Source of the DNA: Prorocentrum cordatum
Taxonomy: Eukaryota; Sar; Dinophyceae; Prorocentrales; Prorocentraceae
Length of the DNA stretch: 64,000 bases
Direction: 5' to 3'
Assembly (NCBI GenBank): GCA_963575745.1
Contig: CAUYUJ010015766.1
Coordinates: forward strand, 1-64,000
The stretch's first letter is position 1, and each line of letters opens with the position of its first letter. The notes under the pieces were generated by a model that was given only the letters and a program-made list of their open reading frames with translations, was not told where the DNA came from and did no database searches. Below, one piece after another: positions 23,463 through 35,059 of this stretch. Position numbers and translations under genes: made by a program.

Positions 23463-23745
23463 CTGCGATCCGGCGGTAAACCGTCAACCAGGTGCCGGTT
23501 CCGGCGAGTTCCTGCGCGGATCGTGGACCGGCGGAGCTGAGCGTGTCCCCCCACCACCCACCGCCGGCTTCTTATCTGAAGCCCTCAGCTCTCCAAGAAG
23601 CTATCCGGGAAAAACCGACCCCAGGTTACCACACTTGTAAGCGTCCAAAACCCGGATAGCAAAGCAAAGCGCGAAACGCCGCACGGGGTCCTCTGCCAGG
23701 CCGCTTGAAACGATGCGCGGGACGCTGGAAACCTCGCAGGAGACA
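23463..23745 (-). mobile_element. half hairpin fused to class C2 pieces
   Basis: The left hairpin arm and loop (to about 23492) join directly to a C2 right part (ending GCTATCCGGGAA near 23610). A scrap of A2 body follows, then a C2 left part from 23634 that is cut at ggagaca by the next class B. Confidence 0.65.
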
Positions 23746-24755
23746 CTGGGCGCCGGCGGTCAACCGTCAACCTTTCTTACCGCCGGGGGACTCGTAGAGC
23801 TTCCTGACAATATATAATGTGGAAAAGAATTTCAGAGAACGACTATTTTTTCAGCCAAAGCGATTATAGACCTCTCAAGATGACTCTAACAAAACAAACG
23901 AAAAGTTTTCCAATCGAGCTCGAGTATCAAACCGAGTTCAGACCTCTCAATGCGACAGACGGACGCGTCTGATGTCTGCGGATCAATTCCTCTGATTACC
24001 AGCTCTGCAGCCCCCCATACAGCCTCAGTTAAGTGCGGAAAACCGAGAGTACCTCTCAGGATGACTCGAATAATACAACAGTTTCGCGGATCTCGTTCGA
24101 GCAGCAGACGGGTTCCGAGCTCTCGGTTCGACGAACGGACGCGCCTGATGTCTCGAAATCGATTCCTGTGACCAGCAGCACTGTAGTCCTTCCCCAGCAC
24201 GATTTAAGTACAGAAAACCGAGAGCACTTCTCAAGATGACTCGAACACTACCAATAGGTTCGCGAACCCAGCTCGGGGAGCAGGCCGAGTTCAGAGCTCT
24301 TGATTCAACAGACGGACGCGCCTGATAATTCTCAATCGATTTCTGTGATTATCAGCTATGTGGCTGCCCTACAGATCGAGTTTAGTACGAAAAATCGAGA
24401 GCGTCTGCTACAATAACTCGAATAATACGAATAGGTCTGTGACCCTAGCTCGGCTAGCAGACCGAGTTCAGATCTCTGGATTCAACGTGCGAACACGCCT
24501 GGTCATTCTGAATGCATTAGCTGTGCTGACCAGCTCTGTAGTTGTCCTGAAGCTCGAGTTATGTTCAGAAAACCGACAGCGCGTATCAAGATGACTCGAA
24601 ACGACTGTTCCCGCCTGCCTGCTTTTTGGCCTTCAAAGTTACCCGATCGAGCTGAGATCAAGATGGCGAGCGGGAATGAGATCGAATATCATGGGAAAAA
24701 ATACTAGAGCTGTAACGAATAGTCAAATTTTGAGAACAAAATTTTCAACCGACCA
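23746..24755 (-). mobile_element. class B element, cut in L block
   Basis: The hairpin, a close relative of the 18406 array (about four monomers) and an L block run to aaccgacca, where a class C2 starts. Confidence 0.75.
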
Positions 24756-25108
24756 CTTGTGAGCGTCCAAAACCCGGATAGCGAAGCCAAGCGCGGAACG
24801 CCGCACGGGGACCTCTGCCAGGCCGCCTGAAACGATGCGCGGGACGCTGGAAACCTCGCAGGAGACGCTTGCAGGGGCGCCGTTTACGATGCGTGGGGCC
24901 CTGCAAAGCGCGCAGGGAAGATCTGCCTAGGAGCCTCGAAAAACTCCCGAAGCTCTTCCGAAGCTCTGCCGAAGCGCTTCGCGCACCCTTGAGCCACGCG
25001 TATTGGGAAACGCTAGGAAGCCACGCTCCCGGACCCGCTGCAACCTCCGGCGAGTTGCTGCGAGAATCGTGGACCGGGGGAGGTGGGCGTGTGCTCCTCA
25101 CCACCCAC
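24756..25108 (-). mobile_element. class C2 element, right end lost
   Basis: It begins CTTGTGAGCGTCC with CCCGGATAGC and contains the C2 hallmark gaagctcttccgaagctctg. It ends without its right tip and fuses to an A2 body. Confidence 0.7.
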
Positions 25109-25473
25109 CGCAGGCGAAAAATTCGACAAATGACGAGTTTTCGGTTTTCATACAGTGGGTTCCTCAAAGTGTTTTGATAGTAATACTGGACCTAGAGCCA
25201 TAAAGAATTTACCAGCAGGTGCGACGTAGCTTATTACAGGGAATAAACATCTCACTTCTAAAAACGAACTTCAAAATTTTGCATAAAATGAAAAACACCG
25301 ACCTCAGGTTACCACATCCTCTCTTTTCGTCGGGCCGCCCAACTAGCTCAACCCTGCGCCCGAATTCCTCTTAGCTCTTTGCCGGAGAGCTCTACGAGGT
25401 ACTAGCTCTCCAGCTCCCCGGAATTACTCTTAAGCTTCCAGCAATAACTTGCTAAGGGAAGCTCTACGAGTTA
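25109..25473 (-). mobile_element. A2 body with tip, then class B tip
   Basis: The A2 body and tip (to 25401) are followed by a class B 5' tip cut at CTAG (25402-25473), whose tip palindrome is intact. The next element's 3' end abuts this tip. Confidence 0.7.
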
Positions 25474-27041
25474 CTGGGCGCCGGCGGTAAACCGTCAACC
25501 TTGGTTACCGCCGGGGAACTCTAGAGCTTCCAAGCTCGACTTAAGTTAAGAAAACCGAGAGCACCTACCAACATTCTGACTCATAGTGGATATTTTTTGA
25601 CCTCTGAATGCGACAAGCGAACGCGTCTGATCAGACCGAGTTCAGCCTCTCAATGCGACAGCCTCATGTGATTACCAGCCCTGCAGCCCCCCTAGAGCCC
25701 GAGTTAAGTGCAGAAAACCGACAGCATCTCTCAGCATGATTCAAATAATATAATAGTTTCGCAGACCTGTTTCGAGCAGCAGACCAAGTTCTGAGCGCTC
25801 GAATCGACCAACGAACGCGCCTGATCTGTGCAAATCGATTTCTATGACCCGCAGCACTGTAGCTCCCCCCCCAGCACGAGTGTGCAGAAAATTAAAAGCA
25901 CTGTTCACGATGATTCGGAATACGAATAGTTTCGCGAACCTAGCTCGGGCAGCAGGCCGAGTGCAGAGCTCCCGATTCAACAGAGAAACGCGCCCGATAA
26001 TTCTCAATCCTTTTCTGACTGTAGGCTCTGTAGCTGCCTACAGCTCGAGTTAAGTACAGAAAATACCGAGAGCGTTTGTCAAGATGACTCGAATAATACG
26101 AATAGATTTGCGGACCTAGCTCGGCTAGCAGACCGAGTTCAGACCTCTGGAGTCAAGAGGCGAATGCGTATCATGATTCTGAGTGCGATAGGTGTGCTTA
26201 ACAGCACTGTAGCTGCCCAGCTCGAATTAAGTACAAAATACCCAGCATGCGTACCAAGTTCACTCGAACAATACGAATAGATTTGCGGACCTAGCTCGGC
26301 TAGCAGAGCGAGTTCAGACCTATCGATTCAACAGACAAGCGCGCCTGATGATTCTGGGTGCGATAGAAGTGCTCACCAGCACTGTAGTTGCCCTGCAGCT
26401 CGAATTAAGTACAAAATATCCACCATGCGTATCAAGTTCACTCGAACAATACGAATAGGTTTGCGGACCTAGCTCGACCAGCAGACCGAAGGCGAACGCG
26501 CCTGATAGTTCTGAGTGCTATAGATGTGCTTACCACCGCTGTCGACCCTAAAGCTCGAGTTAAGTAGAAAATATCGACAACGCGTATCAAGTTGACTCGA
26601 ATAGTACGAATAGGTTTGCGGACCTGGCTCGGCTAGCAGACCAAGTTCAGACCTATGGATTCAACAGGCGAACGCGCCTGATGATTCTGAGTGCGATAGC
26701 TGTGCTTACCAGCTCTGTAGCTCTCCTACAGCTCGAGTTAACTACAAAATACCGACAACGCGTATCAAGATGACTCGAAACAGCCGATCCCGCCAGTGCT
26801 TTTTGACAGTAAAAGGTACCCGATCGAGCTGAGATCAAGATGACAAGCGCGAATAAGATCGAATATTACGAGAAAAAATACTAGAGCTCTAACGAATGGT
26901 CAAATTTCGAGAACATACTTTTCAATCGACCAAAAGTTGTGAAACGTTCAGTTCTTTTTTTTCGAGCCAACTAGCTCTCCAGCGCGCCGGAATTACTCTT
27001 AGCTTCCAGCTATAACTAGCTAAGGGGAGCTCGACGAGTTA
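25474..27041 (-). mobile_element. class B2 element, complete and longest
   Basis: This 1568-bp copy has about seven monomers. Several carry a subfamily change (acgcgtatcaagttcactcg). The core before the hairpin has lost bases (ggggaactctagagc). Confidence 0.8.
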
Positions 27042-27330
27042 CTTGCAGGGGCCCTGTTTACGATGCGTGGGGCCCTGCAAAGTGCGCAAGGAAGATCTGC
27101 CTAGGAGCCTGGAAGAACTGCCGAAGCTCTTCCGAATCTTTGCGGAAGCGCTTCGCGCACCCTGGAGCCGCGTATTGGGAAACGCTAGGAAGCCACGCTC
27201 CCGGACCCGCCGCAACCTCCGGCGAGTTGCTGCGAGAATCGTGGATCGGCGGAGGTGGGCGTGTCGCCCTCACCACCCACCTCCGGCTTCTTATCTGAAA
27301 CCTTCAGCTGTCCAAGGAGCTATCCGGGAA
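27042..27330 (-). mobile_element. class C2 element, left end lost
   Basis: It starts at cttgcaggggccc within C2 and ends GCTATCCGGGAA. The left (tail) end lies on the far side of the class B element inserted in it. Confidence 0.7.
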
Positions 27331-27786
27331 TGGTCCGCCCGGGCCGGGCTGGCCAACTAGCTCCCGCCCGCGCCCGAATTCCTCTAGCTCGTCGATGCCG
27401 AAGAGCTCTACGAGGTACTAGCTGCATCCCGTCCCGGAATTTTTCTAGCTCATCGATGCCGAAGAGCTCTACGAGGTATTACTCTTAGCTTCCAGCAATA
27501 ACTTGCTAAGGGAAGCTCTACGAGTTACTAGCTCCACCCCGCGCCGGAATTCCTCTGGCTCAAAGACGACGAAGAGCTCTACGAGGTATTACTCTTAAGC
27601 TACCAGCAATAGCTTGCCAAGGGGAGCTCTACGAGTTACTAGCTCCACCCCGCGCCGGAATTCCTCTAGCTCATCGATGCCGAAGAGCTCTACGAGGTAC
27701 TAGCTCCCCAGCTCCCCGGAATTACTCTTAAGCTTCCAGCAAGAACTTGCTAAGGGAAGCTCTACAAGTTACTTGTTAACATCCAA
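27331..27786 (-). mobile_element. stack of seven nested 5' tips (left arm)
   Basis: Reading from right to left, tips alternate: B (27700-27771, cut at CTAG), A (27639-27699), B (27589-27638), A (27528-27588), B (27479-27527), A (27418-27478), A2 (27331-27417). Three A tips are exactly 61 bp and the middle B tips 49-50 bp. A class C-like tail (27772-27786) follows. Each tip is the 5' piece of an element whose remainder should lie further left. Confidence 0.85.
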
Positions 27787-29069
27787 CTGGGCGCCGGCGG
27801 TAAACCGTCAACCTTTCTTACCGCCGGGGGACTCGTAGAGCTTCCTGACAATATATAAGTGTGGACAAGAAACCCAAAGAACAAATATTTTTTCAGCCCA
27901 AGCGATTTCAGACCTCTCAAGATGACTGTAATTAAAAAACAAACAGTTTCGCAACCCAGTTCGAGCATCGAACCGACTTCAGACCTCTGAATGCGACAGG
28001 CGGGCGCGTCTGATGTCTGCGTATCCACTCATGTGATTCCCAGCCCTGCAGTTCCCCCTGCAGCCCGAGTTAAGTGCGGAAAACCGACAGTATCGACTCG
28101 AATAATATAATAGTATCGCGGACTTAGTTCGCAAACCGAGTTCCGCGCTCTGGTATCGACCAACAGACGCGCCTGATGTGTGCGAACCGATATCTGTCCC
28201 GCAGCACTGTAGCCCTCCTCCAGCACGAGTTCAGAGCAGGAAATTGAGAGCACTTCTCAAGATGATTTAGACAATACGAATAGTTTCGCGAACCTAGCTC
28301 AAGCAGCAGGCCGAGTTCAGAGCTCTCGATTCAACAGACGAACGCGCCTGCTCATTTCCAATCGATGTCTGTGACTATGAACTCTGCAGCTGCCCTACAG
28401 CTCGAGTTGAGTACAAAATACCGAGAGCGTCTGTCAAGATGACTCGGATGATACGAATAGGTTTGCGGACATAGCTCGGCTAGCAGACCGAGTTCAGACC
28501 TCTGGATTCAACAGGCGAACGCGCCTGATAATTCTGGATGCGATAGGTGTGCTTGCCAGCTTTGTAGCTGCCCTACAGCTCGAGTTAAGTACAAAATACC
28601 GAGAGCGCCTGTCAAGATGACTCGAATAATACGAATAGGTTTGCGGACCTAGCTCGGCTAGCAGACCGAGTTCAGACATCTGGATTCAACAGGCGAACGC
28701 GCCTGATGATTCTGAATGCAATAGGTGTGCTTGCCAGCTCTGTAGCTGCCCTACAGCTCGAGTTGAGTACAAAATACCGACAGTGCGAATCAAGATGACT
28801 CGAAACGGCCGTTCCCGCCTGCCTGCTTTTTGGCCTTCAAAGTTACCCGATCGAGCTGAGATCAAGATGGCGAGCGGGAATAAGATCGAATATCATGAGA
28901 AAAAATACTAGAGCTCTAACGAATGGTCAAATTTTGAGAACGAAATTTTCAACCGACCAAAAGTCACCAAAAGGTCCGTCGAGATTTTTGTTGCCAACTA
29001 GCTCTCCAGCTCCCCGGAATTACTCTTAAGCTTCCAGCAATAACTTGCTAAGGGAAGCTCTACGAGTTA
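27787..29069 (-). mobile_element. class B element, complete
   Basis: This 1283-bp copy has about five monomers, an L block of the ggccttcaaag subtype and an intact tip palindrome. Confidence 0.85.
28484..28661 (-). repeat. representative 178-bp satellite monomer
   Basis: From cagaccgagttcagacc to the next copy is 178 bp. Each monomer carries ggcgaacgcgcctg, a short inverted repeat ctgtagctg/tacagctcgag, gatgactcgaataatacg and ttgcggacctagctcgg. Similar monomers form every class B array in the window. In the right arm they are on the other strand. Confidence 0.9.
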
Positions 29070-29732
29070 AACCCGAAGAGCGGAGACATCCTCAGGACTT
29101 GTCTGCGTCCAAAACCCGGATAGCAAAGCCAAGCGCGGAACGCCGCACGGGGACCTCTGCCAGGCCGCCTGAAACGATGCGCGGGACGCTGGAAAACCTC
29201 GCAGGAGAAGCGCTGCCAGGAACGCTTCCATGCGTGCCTGCACGCATGCAGGCACGCGTGGAAGCTCGCCAGAAGCTCTCCCGGACCAGTTGCTGGTTCA
29301 CCGGAGCTGCTGCGGGGAACGTGGACCGCCGTGGAAGAGCTCCTGGCGGCCACCACCACCGTCCGGCTTCTAATCTTAAGCCCTTTAGCTCCCAGCGAGC
29401 TCTCTGGGAAAAACCCGGAGAGGGGAGAGACCCTTTGAAGTCGGGAACTCTTTCATGAAGCGCTCTGGGAAGCTCCCCTGCATCGCTGCCGAAGCGCTGC
29501 CAGAAACGCTTCCACGTGTGCCTGCGCGCGTGCAGGCACGCGTGGAAGCTTGCCAGAAGCTCTCCCGGACCCGTTGCCAGTTCAGGCGAGTCGCTGCGGG
29601 ATGCGTGGACCGCCGTGGAGGAGCTCCTGGCGGGCACCACCACCGTCCGGCTTCTAATCTTAAGCCCTTTAGCTCTCAGCGAGCTCTCCGGGGAAAAGTC
29701 ACCAAAAGTTCCGTCGGGATGTTTGTTGCCAA
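29070..29732 (-). mobile_element. two class C elements and an L-block scrap
   Basis: A C2/C1 chimera (29098-29411) is followed by a C1 copy (about 29411-29694, palindrome near 29510-29552), then 38 bp of class B leader up to ttgccaa. Confidence 0.7.
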
Positions 29733-30796
29733 CTGGGCGCCGGCGGTAAACCGTCAACCTTTGTTTCCGCCGGGGGACTCGTAGAGCCTCCTGACAACAT
29801 ATAATGTCGAACAAAATTGCAGAGAACGCATAGTTTTTCTGTCCAACTCGAGTATCAGACCGAGTTCAGACCTCTGAATGCGACAGGCGGACGCGTCTAA
29901 TGTTTCCGAATCGATTCCTGTGATTACCCGCCCTGCAGCCTCCCTACAGCCCGAGTTAAGTGCAGAAAGCCGACAGCAGCTCTCAAGATGACTGGAAGAA
30001 TACGAACGGTTTCGCGATTCTCGATCGGGCAGCAGACCGAGTTCAGAGCTCTGGATTCGACAGACAAACGCGACTGATGATTCTGAATCGGTTTCTGCAA
30101 CCATCAGCCCTGTAGCTGTCCTATAGCTTGAGTTTAGTACAGGAAACCGAGAGCGCCTATCAAGATGATTCGAATAATACAAATAGGTTTGCGGACCTGG
30201 CTCGGCTAGCAGACCGAGTTCAGACCTCTGGTTCGAACAGCCGACCGCGCCTGATCATTCTGAGTCGATGAGGCGTGCTTACCAGCTCTGTAGCTGTCCT
30301 ATATCTCGAGTTAAGTTCAGAATACCGACAGTGCGAATCAAGATGACTCGAATAATACGAATTGGTTTAGCGGACCTAGCTCGGCTAACGAACCGAGTTC
30401 AGAGCTCTGGGTTCAACAGGCGAACGCGCCTAATCATTCTACATCGATTAGCTGTGCTTACCAGCTCTGTAGCTGTCCTACAGCTCGAGTTAAGTACAAA
30501 ATACCGACAACGCGTATCAAGATGACTCGAAACGGCCGATCCCGCCAGTGTGCTTTTTGGCAGTAAAAAGTACCCGATCGAGCTGAGATCAAGATGGCGA
30601 GCGGGAATAAGATCGAATATCACGGGAAAAAATACTAGAGCACAAACGAATTGTTGAATTTCGAGAACAAAATTTTCAACCGACCAAAAGTTGTGAAGAG
30701 TTCAGTTCTTTTTTTTCGAGCCAACTAGCTCTCCAGCGCTCCGGAATTACTCTTAAGCTTCCAGCAATGACTTGCTAAGGGAAGCTCTACGAGTTA
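29733..30796 (-). mobile_element. class B element, complete
   Basis: This 1064-bp copy has about four monomers. The right hairpin arm reads gtttccgcc, with one mismatch. Its tip abuts a class A tip cut at the 61-bp hot spot. Confidence 0.8.
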
Positions 30797-30947
30797 CTAG
30801 CTCCACCCCGCGCCGGAATTTCTCTAGCTCATCGATGCCGAAGAGCTCTACGAGGTACTAGCTCCACCCCGCGCCGGAATTCCTCTAGCTCATCGATGCC
30901 GAAGACCTCTACGAGGTATTACTTGCTAGGGAAAGCTCTACGAGTTA
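30797..30947 (-). mobile_element. stack of three nested 5' tips
   Basis: Reading from right to left: a class B tip (30919-30947, 29 bp), a class A tip (30858-30918, 61 bp) and a class A tip (30797-30857, 61 bp). The 61-bp lengths repeat exactly. Confidence 0.8.
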
Positions 30948-31140
30948 CTGGAAACCCTTCCTGGCAAGCCCACGGAAGCACGCGTGAAGCTCTTCTGGGG
31001 CTCTGGGGGGCTCCCCGGCAGCGCTTCCGAAGCGCTGCCAGAAACGCTTCCACGCGCGCCTGCGCGCATGCAGGCATGCCTAGACGCTCGCCGGCAGTTC
31101 TCCCGGACACGCTACCGGGTCAGGCGAGCTGCTGGGAGAA
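30948..31140 (-). mobile_element. class C1 internal fragment
   Basis: It contains the C1 centre and palindrome (cttccacgcgcgcctgcgcgc region) but neither outer tip. Confidence 0.65.
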
Positions 31141-31345
31141 CTGGGCGCCGGCACTTCTCAGGATGACTCGAATAATACAATAGTTTCGCGGACCTAGTTG
31201 GAGCAGCAGACCGAGTTCCGAGCTCCGGGTTCGACATACGGACGCGCCCGATGTCTCCAAATCGATGTATGTGACGAGCAGCACTGTAGCCCCCCCCAGC
31301 ACGAATTAAGGAGAAAACCGACAGCACTTCTCAAGATGACTCGAA
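31141..31345 (-). mobile_element. class B remnant with truncated hairpin
   Basis: Only CTGGGCGCCGGC of the hairpin remains, fused to about one satellite monomer. It is the last minus-strand hairpin end in the window. Confidence 0.7.
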
Positions 31346-31763
31346 CTTGTAAGCGTCCAAAACCCGGCTAGCGAAGCCAGGCGCGAAGCGCGAAGCGCTC
31401 CAAAACGCCGCACGGGGACCTCTGCCAGGCCGCCTGAAACGATGCGCGGGACGCTGGACACATCGGAGGAGACGCTTGCAGGGGCGCCGTTTACGATGCG
31501 TGGGGCCTTGAAAGCGCACAAGGACGATCTGCCTAGGAGCCTGGAAGAACTGCCGAAGCTCTTCCGAAGCTCTGCCGAAGCGCTTCGCGCACCCTGGAGC
31601 CACGCGTATTGGGAAACGCTAGGAAGCCACGCTCCCGGACCCGCTGCAAGCTCCGGCAAGCTGCTGCGACGATCGTGGACCGGCAGAGGTGGGCGTGTCC
31701 TCCTCACCACCCACAGCCGGCTTCTTATCTGAAGCCCTCTGCTCTCAAGGAGCTATCCGGGAA
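31346..31763 (-). mobile_element. class C2 element, complete
   Basis: 418 bp, with outer inverted tips CCCGGATAGC (variant cccggctagc) and GCTATCCGGG. It serves as the intact reference for the interrupted C2 next to it: the target cttcttatctgaa is unbroken at about 31731. Confidence 0.8.
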
Positions 31764-32493
31764 TGAAACGATGTGCGGGGCGCTGGACACCTCGGAGGAG
31801 ACGCATGCAGGGGCGCCGTTTACGATGCGTGGGGCCCTGAAAGCGCACAAGGACGATCTGCCTAGGAGCCTGGAAGAACTGCCGAAGCTCTTCCGAAGCT
31901 CTGCCGAAGCGCTTCGCGCACCCTGGAGCCACGCGTATTGGGAAACGCTAGGAAGCCACGCTCCCGGACCCGCTGCAAGCTCCGGCAAGCTGCTGCGACG
32001 ATCGTGGACCGGCGGAGGTGGGCGTGTCCTCCTCACCACCCACAGCCGGCTTCTTATACCTCGTAGAGCTCTTCGTCGTCGATGAGCTAGAGGAATTCCG
32101 GCGCGGGGTGGAGCCAGTTGGGCCACCTGGCCGAGATGGACAATGTGACAACTTTTGGGTGGTTTTGCGAATATTTGAAAGATATTTGACAATTCATTTT
32201 GATAACCTAGATTTTTTGCACCTGTAGTGAGTTATGCCGCACTCGCCAGTGAAATTTTCAGGTCTGTAGGTACAGTACTACTATCAAAACACTTGGAGGA
32301 ACCAACGTTGGCTGAAAACAGAAAAACGTGATTTTTCGATTTTTTCGTTTCTCGCTCCAGAAGCTCTCTTGATGTATTACGAGAAGCGCGGTGTTAGAAA
32401 AGAGCTCTACGAGGGTCCCAGCGGCAATCTGGTTGACGGTTTACCGCCGGTTCCCAGTCTGAAACCCTCTGCTCTCAAGGAGCTATCCGGGAA
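31764..32493 (-). mobile_element. class C2 element interrupted by an A2
   Basis: A near-identical tandem partner of the 31346 copy that lacks its first ~90 bp. It is split at cttctta/tctgaa by a plus-strand A2 element. Removing 32057-32457 restores the neighbour's sequence. Confidence 0.85.
32057..32457 (+). mobile_element. class A2 element with proven empty site
   Basis: A 401-bp insert from TACCTCGTAGAGCTC to TTCCCAG. Comparison with 31346-31763 shows insertion exactly between A and T with no duplicated target. Hairpin left arm is damaged (cagcggcaa). Confidence 0.9.
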
Positions 32494-33111
32494 CAATACG
32501 AATAGTTTCGCGATTCTAGATCGGGCAGCAGGTCCAGTTCAGAGCTCTCGATTCAACAGACGACGCGAATGATGATTGATAATCGATTTCTGTGATTATA
32601 AGCCCTGTACCTGCCCTAGAGCTCGAGCTAAGTACAGATAACCGAGAGCTTTTGCTAAGATCACTCGAATAATACGAATAGGTTTGCAGACCTAGCTCGG
32701 CTAGCAGACCGAGTTCAGACTCCTGGATTCGTCAGGTAAACACGCCTGATCATTCTGAATGCATTAGCCGTGCTTACCAGCCCCGTAGCTTTCCTAAAGC
32801 TCGAGTTATGTTCAGAAAACCGTCATCGCGTATCAAGATGACTCGAAACGGCCGAGCCCGCCCCTGTGCTTTTTGGCAGTAAAAGATGCCCGATCGAGCT
32901 GAGATCAAGATGGCGAGCGGGAATAAGATCCAATATCATGGGAAAAAATACTAGAGCTCAAACGAATTGTTGAATTTCGAGAACAAAAATTTCAACCGAC
33001 CAAAAGTCAGCAAAAGGTCCGTCGAGACTTTTCTTGCCAACTAGCTCTCCGGCGCCCCGGAATTACTCTTAAGCTTCCAGCAATAATTGCTAAGGGAAGC
33101 TCTACGAGATA
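32494..33111 (-). mobile_element. class B 5' half
   Basis: About two monomers, an L block and a 5' tip in left-arm orientation. The hairpin end has been lost at the class C2 boundary. Confidence 0.7.
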
Positions 33112-34176
33112 TTTTGGACCGGCGGAGATGGGCTGCTGGCGGGCACCACCACCGTCCGGTTTCTAATCTTAAACCCTTTAGCCCTCAGCGAGCTCTCGGT
33201 CTTCGACGAAGAGCTCTACGAGGTGAAAGTTGTCACTTGGTAGCGTCCAAAACCCGGAGAGCACAGACGGGACGCACTGAAAAGCCTTCCTGGCAAGCCC
33301 ACAGAAGCTCTCGGGAAGCTCTTCTGGGGCTCGGGGCCCCTCCTGCAGCGTCTCTGAATCGCTGCCAGGACCGCTTCCACGCGTGCCTGCACGCGTGGGG
33401 GCTCGCGTGGAAGCTGGCCAGAAGCTCTCCCGGACACGCTGCCGGGTCGGGCGAGTTGCTGCGAGGATTCTGGAGCGACAGAGATGGGCTGCTGGCGGGC
33501 ACAACCACCGCCCGGCTTCTAATCTAAAACCCTCTAGCTCTCAGAGAGCTCGCCGGGAACATTGTCCGCCGCACTTGGTAGCGTCCACTTGGTACTGGGA
33601 AAAACCCGGAGAGCAAAGAGGACACACACTGAAAAGCCTATCCTGGCAAGCCCACAGAAGCTCTCGTGACGCTCTTCTGGGGCTCGGGAAGCTCCCCTGC
33701 AGCGTCTCTGAAACGCTACCAGAAACGCTTCCACGCGTGCCTGCGCGCGTGGAGGCACGCGTGGAAGCTTGCCAGAAGCTCTCCCGGACCCCCTGCCGGG
33801 TCGGGCGAGTTGCTGCGAGGATCGTGGAGCGACAGAGATGGGCTGCTGGCGGGCACCACCACCGCCCGTCTTCTTGTCTAACCTCTAGCTATCAGCGTGT
33901 TTTCCGGGAAAAACCCGGATAGCAAAGAGGACACGCACTGAAAAGCCTTCCTGCCCTCGTGAAGTTTTTCTGGGGTTCGAGGGGCCTCCCTGCAGCGTCT
34001 CTGAAACGCTGCCAGGAACGCTCGCGTGGAAGCTTGCCGGAAGCTCTCCCAGACCCGCTGCCGGGTCGGGCGAGTTGCTGTGAGGAGTGGGCCGGCAGAG
34101 ATGGGCTGCTGGCGGGCACCACCACCGCCCGTCTTCTCGTCTAAAACCCTCTAGCTCTCAGAGTGCTCTCCGGGAA
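33112..34176 (-). mobile_element. class C1 array (minus)
   Basis: A partial C1 (33112-33206) and a class A tip scrap are followed by a complete C1 (33236-33559, 324 bp) and two more copies (about 33597-33910 and 33911-34176). Each carries CCCGGAGAGC-type ends and a central palindrome. All frames open here are GC-rich palindromic artefacts. Confidence 0.75.
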
Positions 34177-34532
34177 AAAGTCAGCAAAATGTCCGTCGAG
34201 ACTTTTCTTGCCAACTTGCTCTCCAGCGTGCCGGAATTACTCTCAAGCTTCCAGCAACTAAGTAAAAACCCGAGAGGGAGAAAGCCCTTAGGATGGGAAA
34301 TCTTTTCCTAGAGGGCTCACTGGGTCTTGAAGCGCTTCGAAGGCACTACCAGGCACGCCCTCCAGCGTGCTTGCACGCGTGCTGGCACACGTGGACGCGC
34401 GCCTTCCTGCAATGTTCTGTCAATCCGTCCTGGGGCGCCTGCAGAGCTCTGTGAACCCTTTCTGAAGATGCTGCATTGCTGCGGACCCGCTGCCGGGCCA
34501 GGCGAGTTGCTGGTAGGATCGTGGAATAGAAT
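34177..34532. other. strand-switch zone, diverged class B/C debris
   Basis: A minus-strand L-block and tip scrap (34177-34260) is followed by a strongly diverged class C relative. To the left, elements run on the minus strand; to the right, on the plus strand. I see no gene. Confidence 0.55.
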
Positions 34533-35059
34533 TTCCCGGAGGGCTCGCTGAGAGCTTCAAGATTAGAAGTCAGACGGTGGTGGTGCCCCCAGGAGCTCTC
34601 CATAGTTCCCCGCAAAAACTCCGGCGAGCCGGCAACGTGTCCAGGCGAGCTTCCGGCAAGCTTGCACGCGTGCCCGCACTCTTGCAGGCACGCATGGAAG
34701 CGATTCTGGCAGCGCTTCAGCAGCGCTGCAGGGGGCCCCCCCAGAGCTCTCGAGGAAAGGTTTCCCGTCCCCGAGGGTCTCTTCGCTCTCCGGGTTTTGG
34801 ACGCTACCAAGTTCCCGGAGAGCTCGCTGAGAGCTACAGGGTTTAAGATTAGAAATCGGACGGTGGTGTTGCCCGCCAGGAGCTCTTGCACGGCGGTCCA
34901 CGCTCCCCGGAGCAACTCGCCTGGCCCGGCAACGGGTCCGCGAGAGGTTCTGGCAAGCTTCCACGCATGCCTGCACGCGCGGAGGCACGTGTGGAAGCGT
35001 TTCTGGCAGCGCTTCGGTAGCGCTGCAGGGGAGCTTACCTGAGCTCTCGAGAAAAGATT
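34533..35059 (+). mobile_element. two class C1 elements (plus)
   Basis: The first runs 34533-34811 and ends ctaccaag. The second starts at once with TTCCCGGAGAGC and runs to about 35059. They are head to tail and opposite in direction to the copies left of 34176. Confidence 0.75.

Noticed and set aside
27331-27786. CRISPR-like array of ~60-bp repeats
   Set aside because: The repeats are alternating A and B 5' tips with no unique spacers, and the host is eukaryotic.
29092-29814. 240-codon minus-strand frame
   Set aside because: It crosses two class C elements, an L-block scrap and a class B hairpin. It follows element boundaries, not a gene, and is R/S/A-rich from palindromic GC sequence.
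31609-32085. 158- and 155-codon frames on both strands
   Set aside because: Both lie in tandem class C2 copies and end inside an inserted A2 element. Overlapping long frames on both strands are typical of GC-rich palindromic repeats.
34177-35059. Perfect inverted repeat at the strand switch
   Set aside because: Class C1 copies flip direction here but the two sides are different copies with different scraps. There is no long uninterrupted palindrome.
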